In this document: in pieces, positions 1 to 10,314 of the stretch
How positions within the stretch are numbered: position 1 is the stretch's first letter
How the letters are laid out: each line of letters starts with the position of its first letter
Assembly: GCA_029204225.1 (NCBI GenBank)
Contig: CM055100.1
Location: 13,027,543-13,091,542 of the forward strand
DNA length: 64,000 bases
Direction of reading: 5' to 3'
DNA from: Diphasiastrum complanatum
Taxonomy: Eukaryota > Streptophyta > Lycopodiopsida > Lycopodiales > Lycopodiaceae
The notes under the pieces: model-generated
Database searches by the model: none
Seen by the model: the letters and a program-made list of their open reading frames with translations, nothing else
Told to the model about the DNA's origin: nothing
Made by a program: the position numbers and the translations under genes

Positions 1-253
1 TTGGTCATCCATATAATTTCAAACCACTTTTTAACAGTATGTACTATTATTGCACCTACAAACCCTAGACTCTCAAATTTCTAATTATGAAATACAAAAT
101 GTTAGTAACACCACATTATACACTCTATGCTCGAACTTAAGTTCGAGCAATCCTCCCATGTGGTTATGTGATCATCCATATGATTTCATGCCACTTCTCA
201 ACAGTATGTACTAGCATTGCACTTACAAACTCTAGACTCTCAAATTTCTAAAG
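1..253. repeat. Diverged direct repeat (about 85 bp, two copies)
   Basis: Bases 1-88 and 170-253 are two similar copies of one segment, both ending in the same run around 'ctctcaaatttctaa'. The spacing is about 168 bp. No coding potential or mobile-element ends are visible. It is probably a local duplication. Confidence 0.7.
129..148. repeat. Perfect 20-bp palindrome
   Basis: A perfect inverted repeat with no loop, centred on CTTAAG with arms GCTCGAACTT / AAGTTCGAGC. It lies between the two direct-repeat copies. Its role is unknown. Confidence 0.75.
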
Positions 254-1080
254 TGAGAAATTTCTCATAAAGTTGAGAAGTGCTTATAAACCAGTATGAG
301 TGGCTTCATAGTAAGTTCATGGAGAGGGTTTAGGGTCCAATGTCTCAATGAGAGTGTCTAGGTCCTCATATGGAGTAGTGCATGTACATGTGACTGACGT
401 ATGCATGAGGATTGCATGGGGACTGTATTTATAGTTGGATTGCATGGGGATTGCATGAATTCATGCACAAGACTATACACTCTATATATTGAGGTAGAGA
501 TTCTCTCGTCGACAACTTTTGGTTCAGGTTATCAATTACTCTCTTCTCCTCAAGCATTCACATGGCATGGCGATCCAGTTAGGTGCAGTTTTGGATGGAA
601 TACAGACAAGCTCTACATTGGAATGGAAGAAGAAGCGCTTGGATTTGCATCCCGGATTGGAGTGTTGGTTTCTCAAGGGAAGTTGGATTTGGATTCACCG
701 AGTGTGAAGCATGCTTCTCAAAATTTGGTGGTAGAGTGCTCTTCTACATATTTCATTTTGATAAAGATATTGAGAATTAATATATAATTCATTCTTAGAT
801 TTATGGTGCCTTGAGAAAAAGGTTTCATTTGATGTAGAATGATTTACATGAGTAGATCCACTTGATTGTCTCGCTGTCTAAATTTGCTTGTTTTGAGGTT
901 TGAACAACTTGCATGAGTCTATAATGTTATTGGTAATTTAGATTCATGTCTAGCTTTAGTATGTTTATTGAAAGATTGGTGAGGAAGCAAAAGTAATTGA
1001 GGCTGAAAGTCTTGAATTTAAATGTTTGTATGCATGTTGAGGATTCAGAATTAATCCTCCACAAGCCGAATAAAACATAG
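254..1080. other. No recognisable feature
   Basis: AT-rich intergenic sequence. A 128-codon open frame at 401-787 has no recognisable motif and overlaps other short open frames, so I do not call a gene. Confidence 0.5.
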
Positions 1081-1162
1081 ATTGGATATGGTAAGTATGT
1101 TCATTCTCTAGCTGTAAGCATATTGGATATGGTAAGTATGTTCATTCTCTAGTTGTAAGCAT
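1081..1162. repeat. 41-bp tandem duplication
   Basis: Two adjacent 41-bp units beginning 'attggatatggtaagtatg' differ by one base (agctg versus agttg). This indicates a recent local duplication. Confidence 0.85.
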
Positions 1163-1738
1163 AAATGGACAAGGACAATAGAGCGTTCAATCAACCAGAC
1201 ATGAGAAATTAACTATTCTCTACAAAAGTAATTATGATGATGTCAGTTCTGCTTTTGGTTTGAAAGTAGGAAAGGAATTATAATTCTTTTTAGTCGATAA
1301 ATGCGGCTTGAATCTCCTTTTTAAGCCTTTCTTTGTTGAATGCTTGAAGCTCTCAGTTGTGGGATGTAACCTGTCCTAAGAGAGGAAAGGGTTTTGCAAC
1401 CTGTCCAAAGCATGCCCTTCTAACCTTTGGCTACCGAGATATTTTCTGAATTCGAAAATTATCTCTGATCATTGTCCAACTATCATGAGACTTGTACCGA
1501 ATCCTCAGGGTTGGAACTACCTGAAATTAACAGCCGATTGGAGGCAACAGAGACACTGGATATTGTGGCTCGTTTGAGTTGCAGGAAGGGGCTTGGAGCA
1601 CTGATCAATCGTTTGGAAGAGATGTCTTTTCATAGCAACTCTATTGCTCGCGGAAAAACAGCAATCCAATGTCTGGCTATATCTTCCTCACTGAACCCAC
1701 GGTTGCTTGAACCAAGGTAGGGCACAGGTGCTGTTTAT
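1163..1738. other. Unassigned stretch before the NAC-like fragment
   Basis: An open frame at 1472-1720 (82 codons) looks mildly coding, but I do not recognise it. It could be the decayed 5' part of the NAC-like fragment that follows, or unrelated. No supported feature. Confidence 0.35.
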
Positions 1739-2060
1739 GTGGTAAATCAAGAAGCTGAGTTTGTCATACAGTTGCATGTAAGACAACGATGGTTGCTTGA
1801 AGGAGGAAGAGCAGTAGAAGTGCTGACAGGAAACCGCTGTTGCAGCATTGGCCGTTCACTAAATCTAAGGGCTGGATGGTCATTTCAATGCTACTATTTC
1901 CTTAGCGCGACTAAAACAGATTGGGTGATGCACGAGTTTTGATTGCCGCAATCTAGCAACTTCTCAGCGGTGTCAGGGGCTCAGAAACCCCAGTGCTTCA
2001 AATGCCAGCAATATGAAGCAGTAATTCACCACCGTTTTCTTAGATATGTTTCTGTTCGGT
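1739..2060 (+). pseudogene. NAC transcription factor-like fragment
   Basis: The open frame 1739-1942 ends in KTDWVMHEF. This matches the strongly conserved KTDWVMHEY/F-R-L motif in the C-terminal part of the plant NAC DNA-binding domain. Right after it a TGA (1940-1942) stands where Arg is expected, and the frame then continues in register with LPQSSNFSAVSG. A CGA-to-TGA change (methyl-CpG deamination) explains the stop. The upstream NAC subdomains are not recognisable. The rest of the assignment is inference from one short but diagnostic motif. It could also be an exon of a decayed multi-exon gene. Confidence 0.5.
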
Positions 2061-2069
2061 TCATAGTCT

Positions 2070-2395
2070 TATGCTTAACATTGATTCGTATTTCTATCAA
2101 GTTAATGGAGGGAATATCATAGATTTGATTTTCTTCGATTCATTATATCATGCTTAATATAGATTTGCATTCTATCAGTTTACTGGCGGAATTAACAGAG
2201 AGTCAATTCTGTTTTATTCATTGTCTTAGAATTTGTGTTTCTATCAGGTTAATGCTTCTTGGTTTCCAAGGGGAGGCTCGAACCTAAGACCAAAGAAACT
2301 TTGGATGTCAAGCTAACCAACTAAGCCAACCCCATTGGTTTTCTATCAAGTTAATGAAGCGCTTATGATAGGATTGTTTTCCTTTATTCAGCTGC
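2070..2395. repeat. Degenerate repeat of about 75 bp, interrupted by a SINE
   Basis: The phrase 'tttctatcaagttaatg' followed by a T-rich stretch ending in 'ttattca/cgattca' recurs near 2092, 2170, 2238 and 2340. This suggests three to four diverged tandem units. The SINE-like insertion at 2255-2339 interrupts one unit. Confidence 0.5.
2255..2339 (-). mobile_element. tRNA-derived SINE-like insertion or tRNA retropseudogene
   Basis: On the minus strand the segment starts GGGGTTGGCTTAGTTGG and later contains GGTTCGAGCC. These fit the RNA polymerase III A box and B box of a tRNA gene, and a D-arm-like GCTT...AGC pairing is present. It is flanked by near-identical 17-bp repeats (2238-2254 and 2340-2356, 16 of 17 matching), as expected for LINE-mediated insertion. 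Part of the flank similarity could come from the underlying tandem repeat. A shortened relative lies at 59142-59185. At about 85 bp it is short for a SINE, so a single tRNA retropseudogene is the main alternative. Confidence 0.6.
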
Positions 2396-2497
2396 TTGCT
2401 CTGTTTTTATTGGCATGACAGGAATGCTGGGCCGTTTGCAGAATATTCAAGAAAATCTCTCTGATGCAGCGATGTATGCCCCATCCATGGATCGTAG

Positions 2498-2719
2498 ATT
2501 CAGAAGAGCAGCATCAAACCCTCATCACAAATTACTCCTATAGCCAATACTCGGCGGCAAATTCCGCCGAGAGGAGGATATGGACGTGGCTGTAACAATA
2601 TGTTACCATTTTACATTGATGACACTCTCGGGTTGAAGATCATGCCCACTATTGTGCTGGGTATGAGTTTTTGCTTCATCGATTTTGTCACGATTCTGCA
2701 TATAGGTGGGAAGCTTTAG
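2498..2719 (+). pseudogene. SEC61-beta-like pseudogene
   Basis: The frame opens after a TAG at 2495 and reads through to a TAG at 2717. The C-terminal half contains [16 protein letters not shown], then [13 protein letters not shown] and LHIGGKL. These match the conserved tail of plant SEC61-beta (MLRFYTDD.PGLKI.PT.VL.MS.CFI.FVT.LH..GKLYR), the tail-anchored subunit of the ER protein-conducting channel. There is no start codon in this frame. The protein stops just before the usual terminal YR, and several conserved residues are substituted. This reads as a dead copy. No introns are seen in the fragment, consistent with retrotransposition, but that is inference. Confidence 0.7.
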
Positions 2720-3394
2720 TGGCGAGGCTTGGAGCTGCTAGACCTATAGCCAGTGCTGCAACATCCATAGCAAGCAAGAAGAAGAGGACGACGACGATGA
2801 GGAGCAACTCCGTTTGATTGAAGTTTGTAAACGATCGCTTCATTGTTTTCAGCTTTTAATTCGATGTAGTTCTTTTTTAGGTTTCTTGATATACTATGTC
2901 CGGGGAGCCTTCAATTATCAGATGGTTCAACGAATTATCCACTATCGTTATTTTTGCCCTTTCCTCCCATTTGTGCAATCGGATTGGTTCTATCTTGTGA
3001 GGTCGCAATATGTTATTTAGAAACGTGTATGGACTAAAAAAGTTTTGCCTATGAAAGAGAGTCTAGTCTTGACTCTGTTTGAATATAAGAAGTCAATCCA
3101 ACATATTGTTGAAGCTTGATTTTTCAAGAAAACAATCTATCACTACTACTTTGTATTCAAAGTATAAATGATTGCATGGCATTCTACTGTTCATCTTTGA
3201 AGTACATTAAACTATGCAAAAATTGCCAATAAGAACTGATCTCTATCAAATTATAATTTTGCGATTGTGTTTTGTTTTGCAGGACATATAGACAATGTCT
3301 TTCATATTGGATGAAAAAATGATCGAATTTTTAGAGATGCGTCTTGGATCCGAAGCGAACTCCGTTTCGCGATCATTGAAATTGCGAATATTGA
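2720..3394. other. No recognisable gene
   Basis: The stretch just after the SEC61-beta-like fragment contains a Lys/Arg/Thr-rich open run near 2760-2815 that ends at TGA. It may be further decayed gene sequence. Beyond that nothing is recognised. Confidence 0.4.
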
Positions 3395-3720
3395 GAAACT
3401 GTGAAACTGAGAAACTGAGAAATTGAGATTATGAGAAACTAAGATTCTAAGAAACTGAGAAACTAAGATTTTGAGATTTTGAGAAACTGAGATTCTGAGA
3501 TTTTTTTCATCGTGAATGTTGTGAATAGTGATCGTGAATATTGTGAATATTGATCATGAACATTGTGAATACTGATCGTGAATACCGATGTGAAATTGTG
3601 AATACTGAGAAACATATATTATGAGATATTGGTCATGAATAATGAGAAAACGGTGACTACTGATCGTGAATATTGTGAATAGTGATCGTGAATATAGATC
3701 GTGAATACTGATCTTGAATA
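3395..3720. repeat. Two adjoining short-period repeat arrays
   Basis: 3395-3507 is made of variants of 'gagaaactgagattctgag' (short subunits of about 8 to 14 bp). 3508-3720 is made of variants of a 22-bp unit 'gtgaatattgtgaatagtgatc', with at least three consecutive 22-bp copies at the start and shortened copies later. A stray copy recurs near 4615-4655. The period is not a multiple of three, so it is not coding. Confidence 0.75.
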
Positions 3721-4659
3721 TTCTTAAATACTAAAATATTCTACAACGTAATTGTGATAATTATGGACTTTTCTAAATACAAATTATGAATGTTAAATTT
3801 TGATTATTCAAAATAAAGATTGCGCTTGCTAATCTTGTTTACTTTTAGTAGTCACTTTTGAAGTGATCCTTTTTGTGACATTATATTTTGGATTGTTTGC
3901 AATTGAATTGATTATTCTACAATAGGCATAGGAGAAGTTCAGAGTGAGAAAACTGTATAGCTAAATATGAATTCTTATCTGCAAATTCGTAAACCAGTAA
4001 ATGACTTGCTTAACTTGCAAATTTTTACAAATTAATCACTTAAGGGAACCACTTTTGGTAGATATGTTAGGTCTTACAAATTTGTAAGTGAAGCTTTCCA
4101 AATGTTGAAATGTCAAGTTTTGGACTTGTCAGTTTTCTTTGATTTGGTCTACTTTGAATTCATGTAATAATCTTTTTTCAGTTAGAAATACAACGACCTT
4201 CAAGTTTTTTAACATTGCAAGTACTTTGTTTACCGTGTTAAAAGACAAGGATGTTTTCTTTGGTCTAGTTTATTACATGAAAGAAAGAACATAGTCTGCA
4301 TGCATAGGGGAAAAAAAAAAAAACAAACACATTTATTTGGCTATTGCATGATTTATTCCACATTGTTCTAGTTTCTTATTCTTATTGTGCTCTCACATGT
4401 TCTAGTTTCTTATTCTTATTGTGCTCTCACATGTTTGAATAAAAAAAATGAGAAGAGACACTATATTTTGGTAATTTCTTTGACAATATATTTTTATTGT
4501 TTGAAGTCTTTTCTTTTGCAAAATATATACAAAATATCTTCTATATATCGCATGAAGAATTGATCGACTTTTCAAAAATGCATCCTGAAGACTATGTGAT
4601 TGCTCATGATCTTTATGAATATTGATCGTGATTTTTGTGAATACTGATCGAACAGAAAG
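3721..4659. other. Intergenic, with a 34-bp tandem duplication
   Basis: No gene is seen. 4365-4398 and 4399-4432 are two identical-looking 34-bp units starting 'gttctagtttcttattc'. There is an A-tract at 4310-4323. Confidence 0.6.
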
Positions 4660-5645
4660 TGTTCGTGCGCAGCGGAATGAGCTATACGACTCTCTTCGTA
4701 AGCATGACTACGCCTATCAGATTAAACAAAACGGTAGTGATGGGAATCACAATCGTTCTTGATTACGTAGCCAAACTTTAATAAATGAATGAGGCTCCAG
4801 AAAAATGGTTTGTCGCGAATAGTAAGACAAACTATTCGTCGCAAATGATTTGCGAAGAGCTAGATGGTGCTCGACTGAAGTCGCGAATGATTCGCGAAAG
4901 ACAAGACTAAATGTTAGTCGTCTATTACCAGAAAGAACAACTAGAAAGATCAGACAGAATGAATGATAAGCATAGCAATATTAACATAGATCTGAACGCA
5001 AAACAAAGAACTGTATTAGATTAAGTATATCATGTATACATGTTAGAGCACAAGACAATAGCGTGTCCTACGAAGCTTAGACAATCTGTAAAGGAATAAA
5101 ACCTTATTGCTGACAATCAAGAATCAATGCATCTACTTCGTCTCATTCATCAACTCATCAACTCATTCACTCATTCACCTGAATACACAAATGGTATCGA
5201 GTATCTATATATATATTATATTACAGGTGTGCAGATGTGGAAAGTACAGAGTGGATGTGTTGTTTGTAAGAGATCGTGGGTGGCTGTAGTCGTTGTCCAA
5301 TCTATTAGCGTAGCTGCATGGGGTGAGCGTGAAAAGGGTGTGACGTCAGTCAGTGCTGAAGTGACTGTTGGTGATGACAATGCAAAAAGTGCATCACTCT
5401 TACAAGTAGCCTTCGGATTAGATTTACAGGGTGTCTTCGCTTTTAGGGCACCTTTGGCATTCTGTAAGATAGTGTCCCCTTTTCGCCTGTCACCATAACA
5501 TGTGTAAAAACACAGTGTCGCGATTCTTTTGCCTTTTCTTTGTTTGTGCGAATTTGCGTGTAAATATGCAAACTGTGCGACAATATTAGTAAATATGCAG
5601 CTATTAAAATGGGATTTAAGGAGAGTAGAGGGAATAAATCCAACA
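4660..5645 (-). repeat. Copia 3' LTR
   Basis: The plus strand reads TGTTCGTGCGCAGCGG at the left end and CCAACA at the right end, giving TG...CA termini and a length of about 986 bp. Immediately right of it lies CCCTCCCTTAA, which is a polypurine tract on the minus strand. The left end resembles the LTR starts at 45590 and 49444 (shared 'cgcaacggaat'-like string), suggesting related families. The left boundary is inferred from TG and that similarity. Confidence 0.65.
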
Positions 5646-7436
5646 CCCTCCCTTAATCTAGATCCGTGAATGCCTTGATCTTCAGACTAAGCAATGCACA
5701 AAATTTGTTGTGTGCATTAACACTGAGTGCTTCCGTGAAGATGTCTGCAACCATGTCCTGCATTCTGCAGTACGTTAAGCTCACCGTCTTGTCGAGAATC
5801 TTGCCCCTGATGTAGTGATATATGATCTCAATGTGCTTACTCCTAGAATGAAATCTAGGTTTGGCCGATAAGGCAATAGCACTTTGGTTATCACAAAACA
5901 AAATTGTAGGGCTGTATTGATACATATTGATGTCTGACAACAAATTTCTCAACCAAAATGCTTCCTTAAAATATTGAGAAGCAGCAATGTATTCTGCTTC
6001 AGTAGAAGAAAGTGCGATAGAGGTTTGCTTACGACTGTTCCACAAAATAGGACCATCGTTGAAGAAGAATGTAAATCCAGATGTGGACTTACGATTATCT
6101 GTATCTCCTCCCTAGCTTGCATCAGAATAACCACTGAGCTGATGAAGATTGTCGTTGCTGACATCTCCATAGTAGATGCACTAGTCCATGGTAGTTCAAA
6201 TATACCTCATGACTCAAATAAGAGCCTTCCAATGGGTAATGCCAAGATTAGCCATGTATTGGCTAAGTGAGCTAATAGCAAAAGAGATATCTGGTCTTGT
6301 ACAGACCATTGCGTACATGAGAGATCCTAGTATCGATCGATACAGGTACTCTCTCATTTGCTCCTCTTCCTGTTTGGTCTAGGGACATTGGTCCTTTGAC
6401 AAATGCAGGTCTGGATCCATTGGTGAGTGAGCTAATTTACAATTCATCAAATTGTATTTGTTAAGAACATTATGAAAATATCTTTGTTGAGTGATGTAAA
6501 TCAGTCGATTTGCTCTGTCTCTATGGATTTGAATTCTCAGAAAGAAGTGAGCTTCGCCCAGATCAGTCATGTCGAATTCTGAGAACAACATCTATTTCGA
6601 ATCCTTAACCATCATTTGGTATCGTTGTTGAAGAGCAACGTATCATCCACGTACAAGGTGATGATAATGAAAGATTGCTACACTAACTTCAAATAAACGT
6701 TGCAATCAACAGTGCTTGGTTTAAATTCTTGTTCAATGAGGAATGTGTTGATCCTCTAAAACCAAGCCCTGGCAGACTATTACAAGTCGTATAGTGTTTT
6801 GTGGAGTTTACAGACACGATTTTTCATGCCTTCCAAAACGTATCCTTCGGACTGAATCATGTAGATATTTTCTTGTATAACTCCATTTAGATAGGCTATT
6901 TATACATCAAGTTGATGTACTTCGAGGTCGGCAGCTGCAGCATAAGACAAGAGCATTCGGATCGACGAATGTTTGATGACTGGACTAAAAGTCTCACTAT
7001 AGTCAACATTCGTGATCTAGGTGAATCCTTGTGCTACCAGTCTAGCCTTCCTTCGATCAATTGTTCCGTTGGCATTATATTTGATCTTAAAGATCCATTT
7101 GCAATCAATGATATTGCAGCCAATAGGAGCTTCGACTAATGACCATGTCTGATTTTTGATCAGAGAGGAATACTCTCTGTCTATGGCTTCTCTCCAGAGA
7201 TCAGAGTCTAGTTGGCTAAGTGCCTCTTCGATTGTCGTCGGTTCTTGCATTAAAAGACAGGTAGACCCTGGAGTATACCTTGTGGGCTGTGTGCGCACTC
7301 GGCTTGATCTTCTGAAAGGATTCGACTGATGAACCGCTCCTGGGACTTGTTGTTGGGTAGCAACAACATCTTCGTCTGATTCGTTGTCTCGAAGTGGGTC
7401 GACAATACATACGCCTGACAATACATACATATGCAA
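5646..7436 (-). pseudogene. Copia RT and RNase H (decayed)
   Basis: The right part (7436-7017) carries the start of the RT domain: a linker with EPTTIEEALSQ, then WREAIDREYSSL and CKWIFKIKYNANG. A YVDDTL catalytic motif is readable near 6640. LGEAHFFLRIQI lies in 6591-6379. The RNase H end (6045-5653) has SIALSSTEAEYIAASQ, LFCDNQSAIALS and the K-H-I-E-I motif. Reading frames change several times and stops interrupt. It is followed directly by the polypurine tract and the LTR. Confidence 0.85.
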
Positions 7437-8790
7437 TCTTGGTTTCCTCGACTAACTTGATACAACTTCTTGTTAAAATGATATCATCAACATAAATAAA
7501 AAGGATGACAATATCTCTACCAAAAAACTTGACATAGAAGGAAGGATCATAGTTACTAAGATTAAATCCTAGTGACTCAAGAAAGGTGTTAAGTTGAGGA
7601 TACCATGACCTTGGAGCTTGCTTTAGTCCATATAGACTTTTGAAGAGCAAGCAAACTTTGTCTTTGTGATGGATGAACCCAATAGGCTGATCCATATAAA
7701 TCTCTTCTTCCAGATATCCATTTAAGAATTCATTAGAGAAATCTAGTTGAAGAACTTGCCAATTGAAAAAACAAGCAATAGAAATTATGATTCTAATTGA
7801 TACCATCTTTGCAACTGGAGAAAAAGTCTCCTCATAATCAAGTCCATAAACTTGAGCAATACCCTTTGCACAAAGCCTAGCCTTGTACTTGTTGATTGTG
7901 CCACCTTGATTTTACTTGACTCGAAAAACCCACTTGCAACCAATGGTGTGCTTGTTGGATGGAAGATCCACAAGCTCCCATGTCTTGTTGGCCATCAAAG
8001 CATCATATTCCTCCTTCATGGCAAGATACCATTCCTTCAAATTCATTATATACATCCTTTGGCTCCTCATGTGAAATAGAATAAGCACAATTAGTGGAGT
8101 TGAGTTCCACTTGCTTGCCTCTATCTTCATAAGTAAGCCTCCTAGGCTCGGATCTTTCTCTTTGAGATCTCCTTGATGAAAAAATTCGAGGTGACTATGC
8201 TTGACTGTAGACCATCTAAAATAATCATCTATGAAAGTGATAAAATAGATTGCATCTCCTAATGACGGAGTTGGCATTGGACCATAGAGATCGCTATGTA
8301 CAAGATCTAATACATGCTTTGTTTTGATGGAATGTGATTTTGGAAACTTGCTTCTAGAGTGCTTCCCATAGATGCATGATTCACAAAAGAAAGATTTATC
8401 ACTTCTTGATTGAAAGAATTATTCTTGAGCTGATCAATTCAATGTAATCCCTAGAAAATAATGTTATATCTAGAAGTAGACTTGGATTCATAAAGCTTCT
8501 TCAATGAATTCCAAGCTTCCAAAGATGATGTGCACTTACCAACTTCCTTGAGAAGTTCATTGGTAACATTCATCTTTATCATGTGTAGAGCCTTCTTGGC
8601 CCTCTTGTCATACAACTAGATTATTGCAATGCATATAAGAAAGTGATCTTGTATTCACGTGTCCAAATCGACTATGCCACTAAACAACATTGTCGTTTAC
8701 ATTTTCATTAGAGATACTAGCTAATGCAACTGAATTAGAGAGTACGTAAAGATTTTTGACTCTAGTGCATGTAGTCAAAGTAGTATCTTC
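7437..8790 (-). pseudogene. Segment of a second copia element inside the first
   Basis: From right to left on the minus strand it holds a gag piece at about 8620-8460 (matching NVTNELLKEVGKCT of the 56169-56552 gag), an integrase core piece near 8270-8210 (FITFIDDYFRWS), and an RT start (EWYLAMKEEYDALM, CKWVFRVK). RT continues with IYMDQPIGF, SLYGLKQAPRSW and IYVDDIILT. Most of gag, protease and integrase is deleted internally and several frameshifts are present. At its left edge GACAATACATAC is repeated (7401-7412 and 7417-7428), which may mark the join. No LTRs of this segment are visible. Confidence 0.8.
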
Positions 8791-8805
8791 CTCGAGTATT
8801 GTACA

Positions 8806-9716
8806 CTACTCAGATGAGAAAGTAATAGTGTAGCCCTCATCAGTTATCTTAGAGACTGATAACAGATTCTCTGATAACTGAGGAACGTGAAGGACATTAG
8901 GAACACAAATGGATAGATCGTTGTTGAAGTTGATCTTCACTGCTCCTTTGCCTTTCACACGTATGGTGCTAGAATCTTCGAGGTAGATAAATTGGTCTCT
9001 GTTGTAAGCTGTGTACTCTGTAAACCATTCCTTGCGAGAGGTCATGTATTGGGTAGCACCGTTGTCTAGGTACCAGCTATCACAGTCTTCGCTGCTGATG
9101 TAAGCCATTAACAAGTGTGTATCTGACTCCTTGAATGCCGCCAGAGTGTGGCTGTTGCTGCTATTGTTGTAGATGCGGATGTGACACTCCTTGATGCTGC
9201 TGTTGCATATGTGGATGCGACACTTCTTGATGTCATGATTAGCTCTTTTGCAATATCTGCAGAAAGGCTTCTTGCGCGGTCCACCATGCTCACCTTGAGT
9301 GTGAGGCTTGCTGCTGCACTTGATTCTTGCCCTTGGAATAGTCTTTCTTCTTGGTGTATAGAGTTGTGGATTTGTCTTTGATGGATAGTCTGCTTGTCTT
9401 TCTCCGCATTTCTGAAGAAGATGACCGATCACCTTTTGAAGCGTGAGGTCGGGTTGTGTGGAGATCATCACCACAAAGTGCTCATAGGACTTTGGAAGAG
9501 AGGAAAGCAAGGTTATAACGGCATCATCATCTTGAATAGAATATCCTACAACTGATAACTGATCTAACATGGACTTGAAGCTGTTGATGTGAGAAGTGAT
9601 TGAAGTAGAATCAGACATGCTAAGAGTAAAGAACTTCCTTCTAAGATGTAATCTCGTGGTCACATCGTGAGTCTCATAAGGACTTGATAACAAGTCCAGT
9701 GCTTCCTTAGAGGTTT
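8806..9716 (-). pseudogene. Copia gag-protease (5'-truncated)
   Basis: A 295-codon open frame (9693-8806) extends in frame to about 9716. It contains the copia gag core (LHLRRKFFTLSMSD, ITLLSSLPKSYEHFV), one zinc knuckle CRYCKRANHDIKKC (CX2CX4HX4C) and a protease with WYLDNGATQYMTS. The usual D-S/T-G is D-N-G here, so the catalytic triplet is altered. It ends in the LLSVSKI region typical of the protease-integrase junction. The N-terminal third of gag is missing. Frame and motifs are clear, but activity is unlikely. Confidence 0.85.
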
Positions 9717-9718
9717 TC

Positions 9719-9744
9719 TAGTGGGTTTCTTTCCTTGCCTAACC
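9719..9744 (-). repeat. Short end fragment of the gypsy LTR family
   Basis: About 26 bp starting TAGTGGGTTTCTTTCC match the 3' terminus of the LTR at 17733-18433 in reverse orientation. The match stops abruptly. It marks a recombination or truncation point at the end of the copia gag fragment. Confidence 0.6.
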
Positions 9745-10314
9745 CTACAGTCAAACTTTTCACAAACTACGTCACAACTACTTTTTTGAAGTTGTTTAGA
9801 TATTTTTGAAGCTTTGCAGCACTCATTTGGTCAATCAGAAATAAGTGAAAAAAATTCACTAAATCTTTAATAGCTAAAAAAGCTCAAAATTTGTTAAAAC
9901 AAGCAATTTTGATAGTTCTTCATCACTATTAGGCATTAATTTTTTGTGCAAAATTGATGATACTTCGATTGTCAAAAGAGGTGCTTATAGATATTTGTCT
10001 TAGATTATTTGTCAAAATTTGACTTATAACTCATTGCTTTCTAGAATCACATCATTGTTTAAGAAGTGGGTTCCTTGTTTTTTTTTTTGGTTGGATCTTA
10101 AACAAATCATATTGGAAGTTCACAAAAGCTCACAAAAGTGCTAGTTTCTAGAATTGCTAGTCATGTGTGACGTGAGGCTAGTTTTGGAATTGTTTCTCCA
10201 TTATGCGATCCACTTTGTGAGTTAACATGCATTAGGCTATGGAAGGTCGCATTTAGAATGTAGAGATCAAAATTTTTGCTAGTGGAGCCTGCATATTACT
10301 CATAAGTGAAACAA
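9745..10314. other. No gene seen
   Basis: AT-rich sequence with a T-tract at 10080-10089. It may be the decayed leader of the gypsy relic that follows, but I see no LTR or primer site. Confidence 0.4.

Larger units (their letters stand above)
4660..9716 (-). mobile_element. Ty1/copia retrotransposon, rearranged, 5' LTR missing
   Basis: The order on the minus strand is gag-protease (9716-8806), a foreign copia segment (8790-7437), RT and RNase H (7436-5653), polypurine tract, then 3' LTR (5645-4660). The expected integrase segment is absent and replaced by part of a second copia element. The gag start and 5' LTR are cut off at 9716-9719, where a short gypsy-LTR end begins. Confidence 0.8.

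Noticed and set aside
401-787. 128-codon open frame as a gene
   Set aside because: No motif, no conserved composition, overlapping frames of similar length; consistent with chance in this region.
2255-2339. Functional tRNA gene
   Set aside because: The acceptor stem pairs only partly, the anticodon arm is not convincing, and flanking direct repeats indicate a retroposed copy.
3508-3720. CRISPR array
   Set aside because: Adjacent units with no unique spacers, variable length, and a eukaryotic context; a minisatellite.
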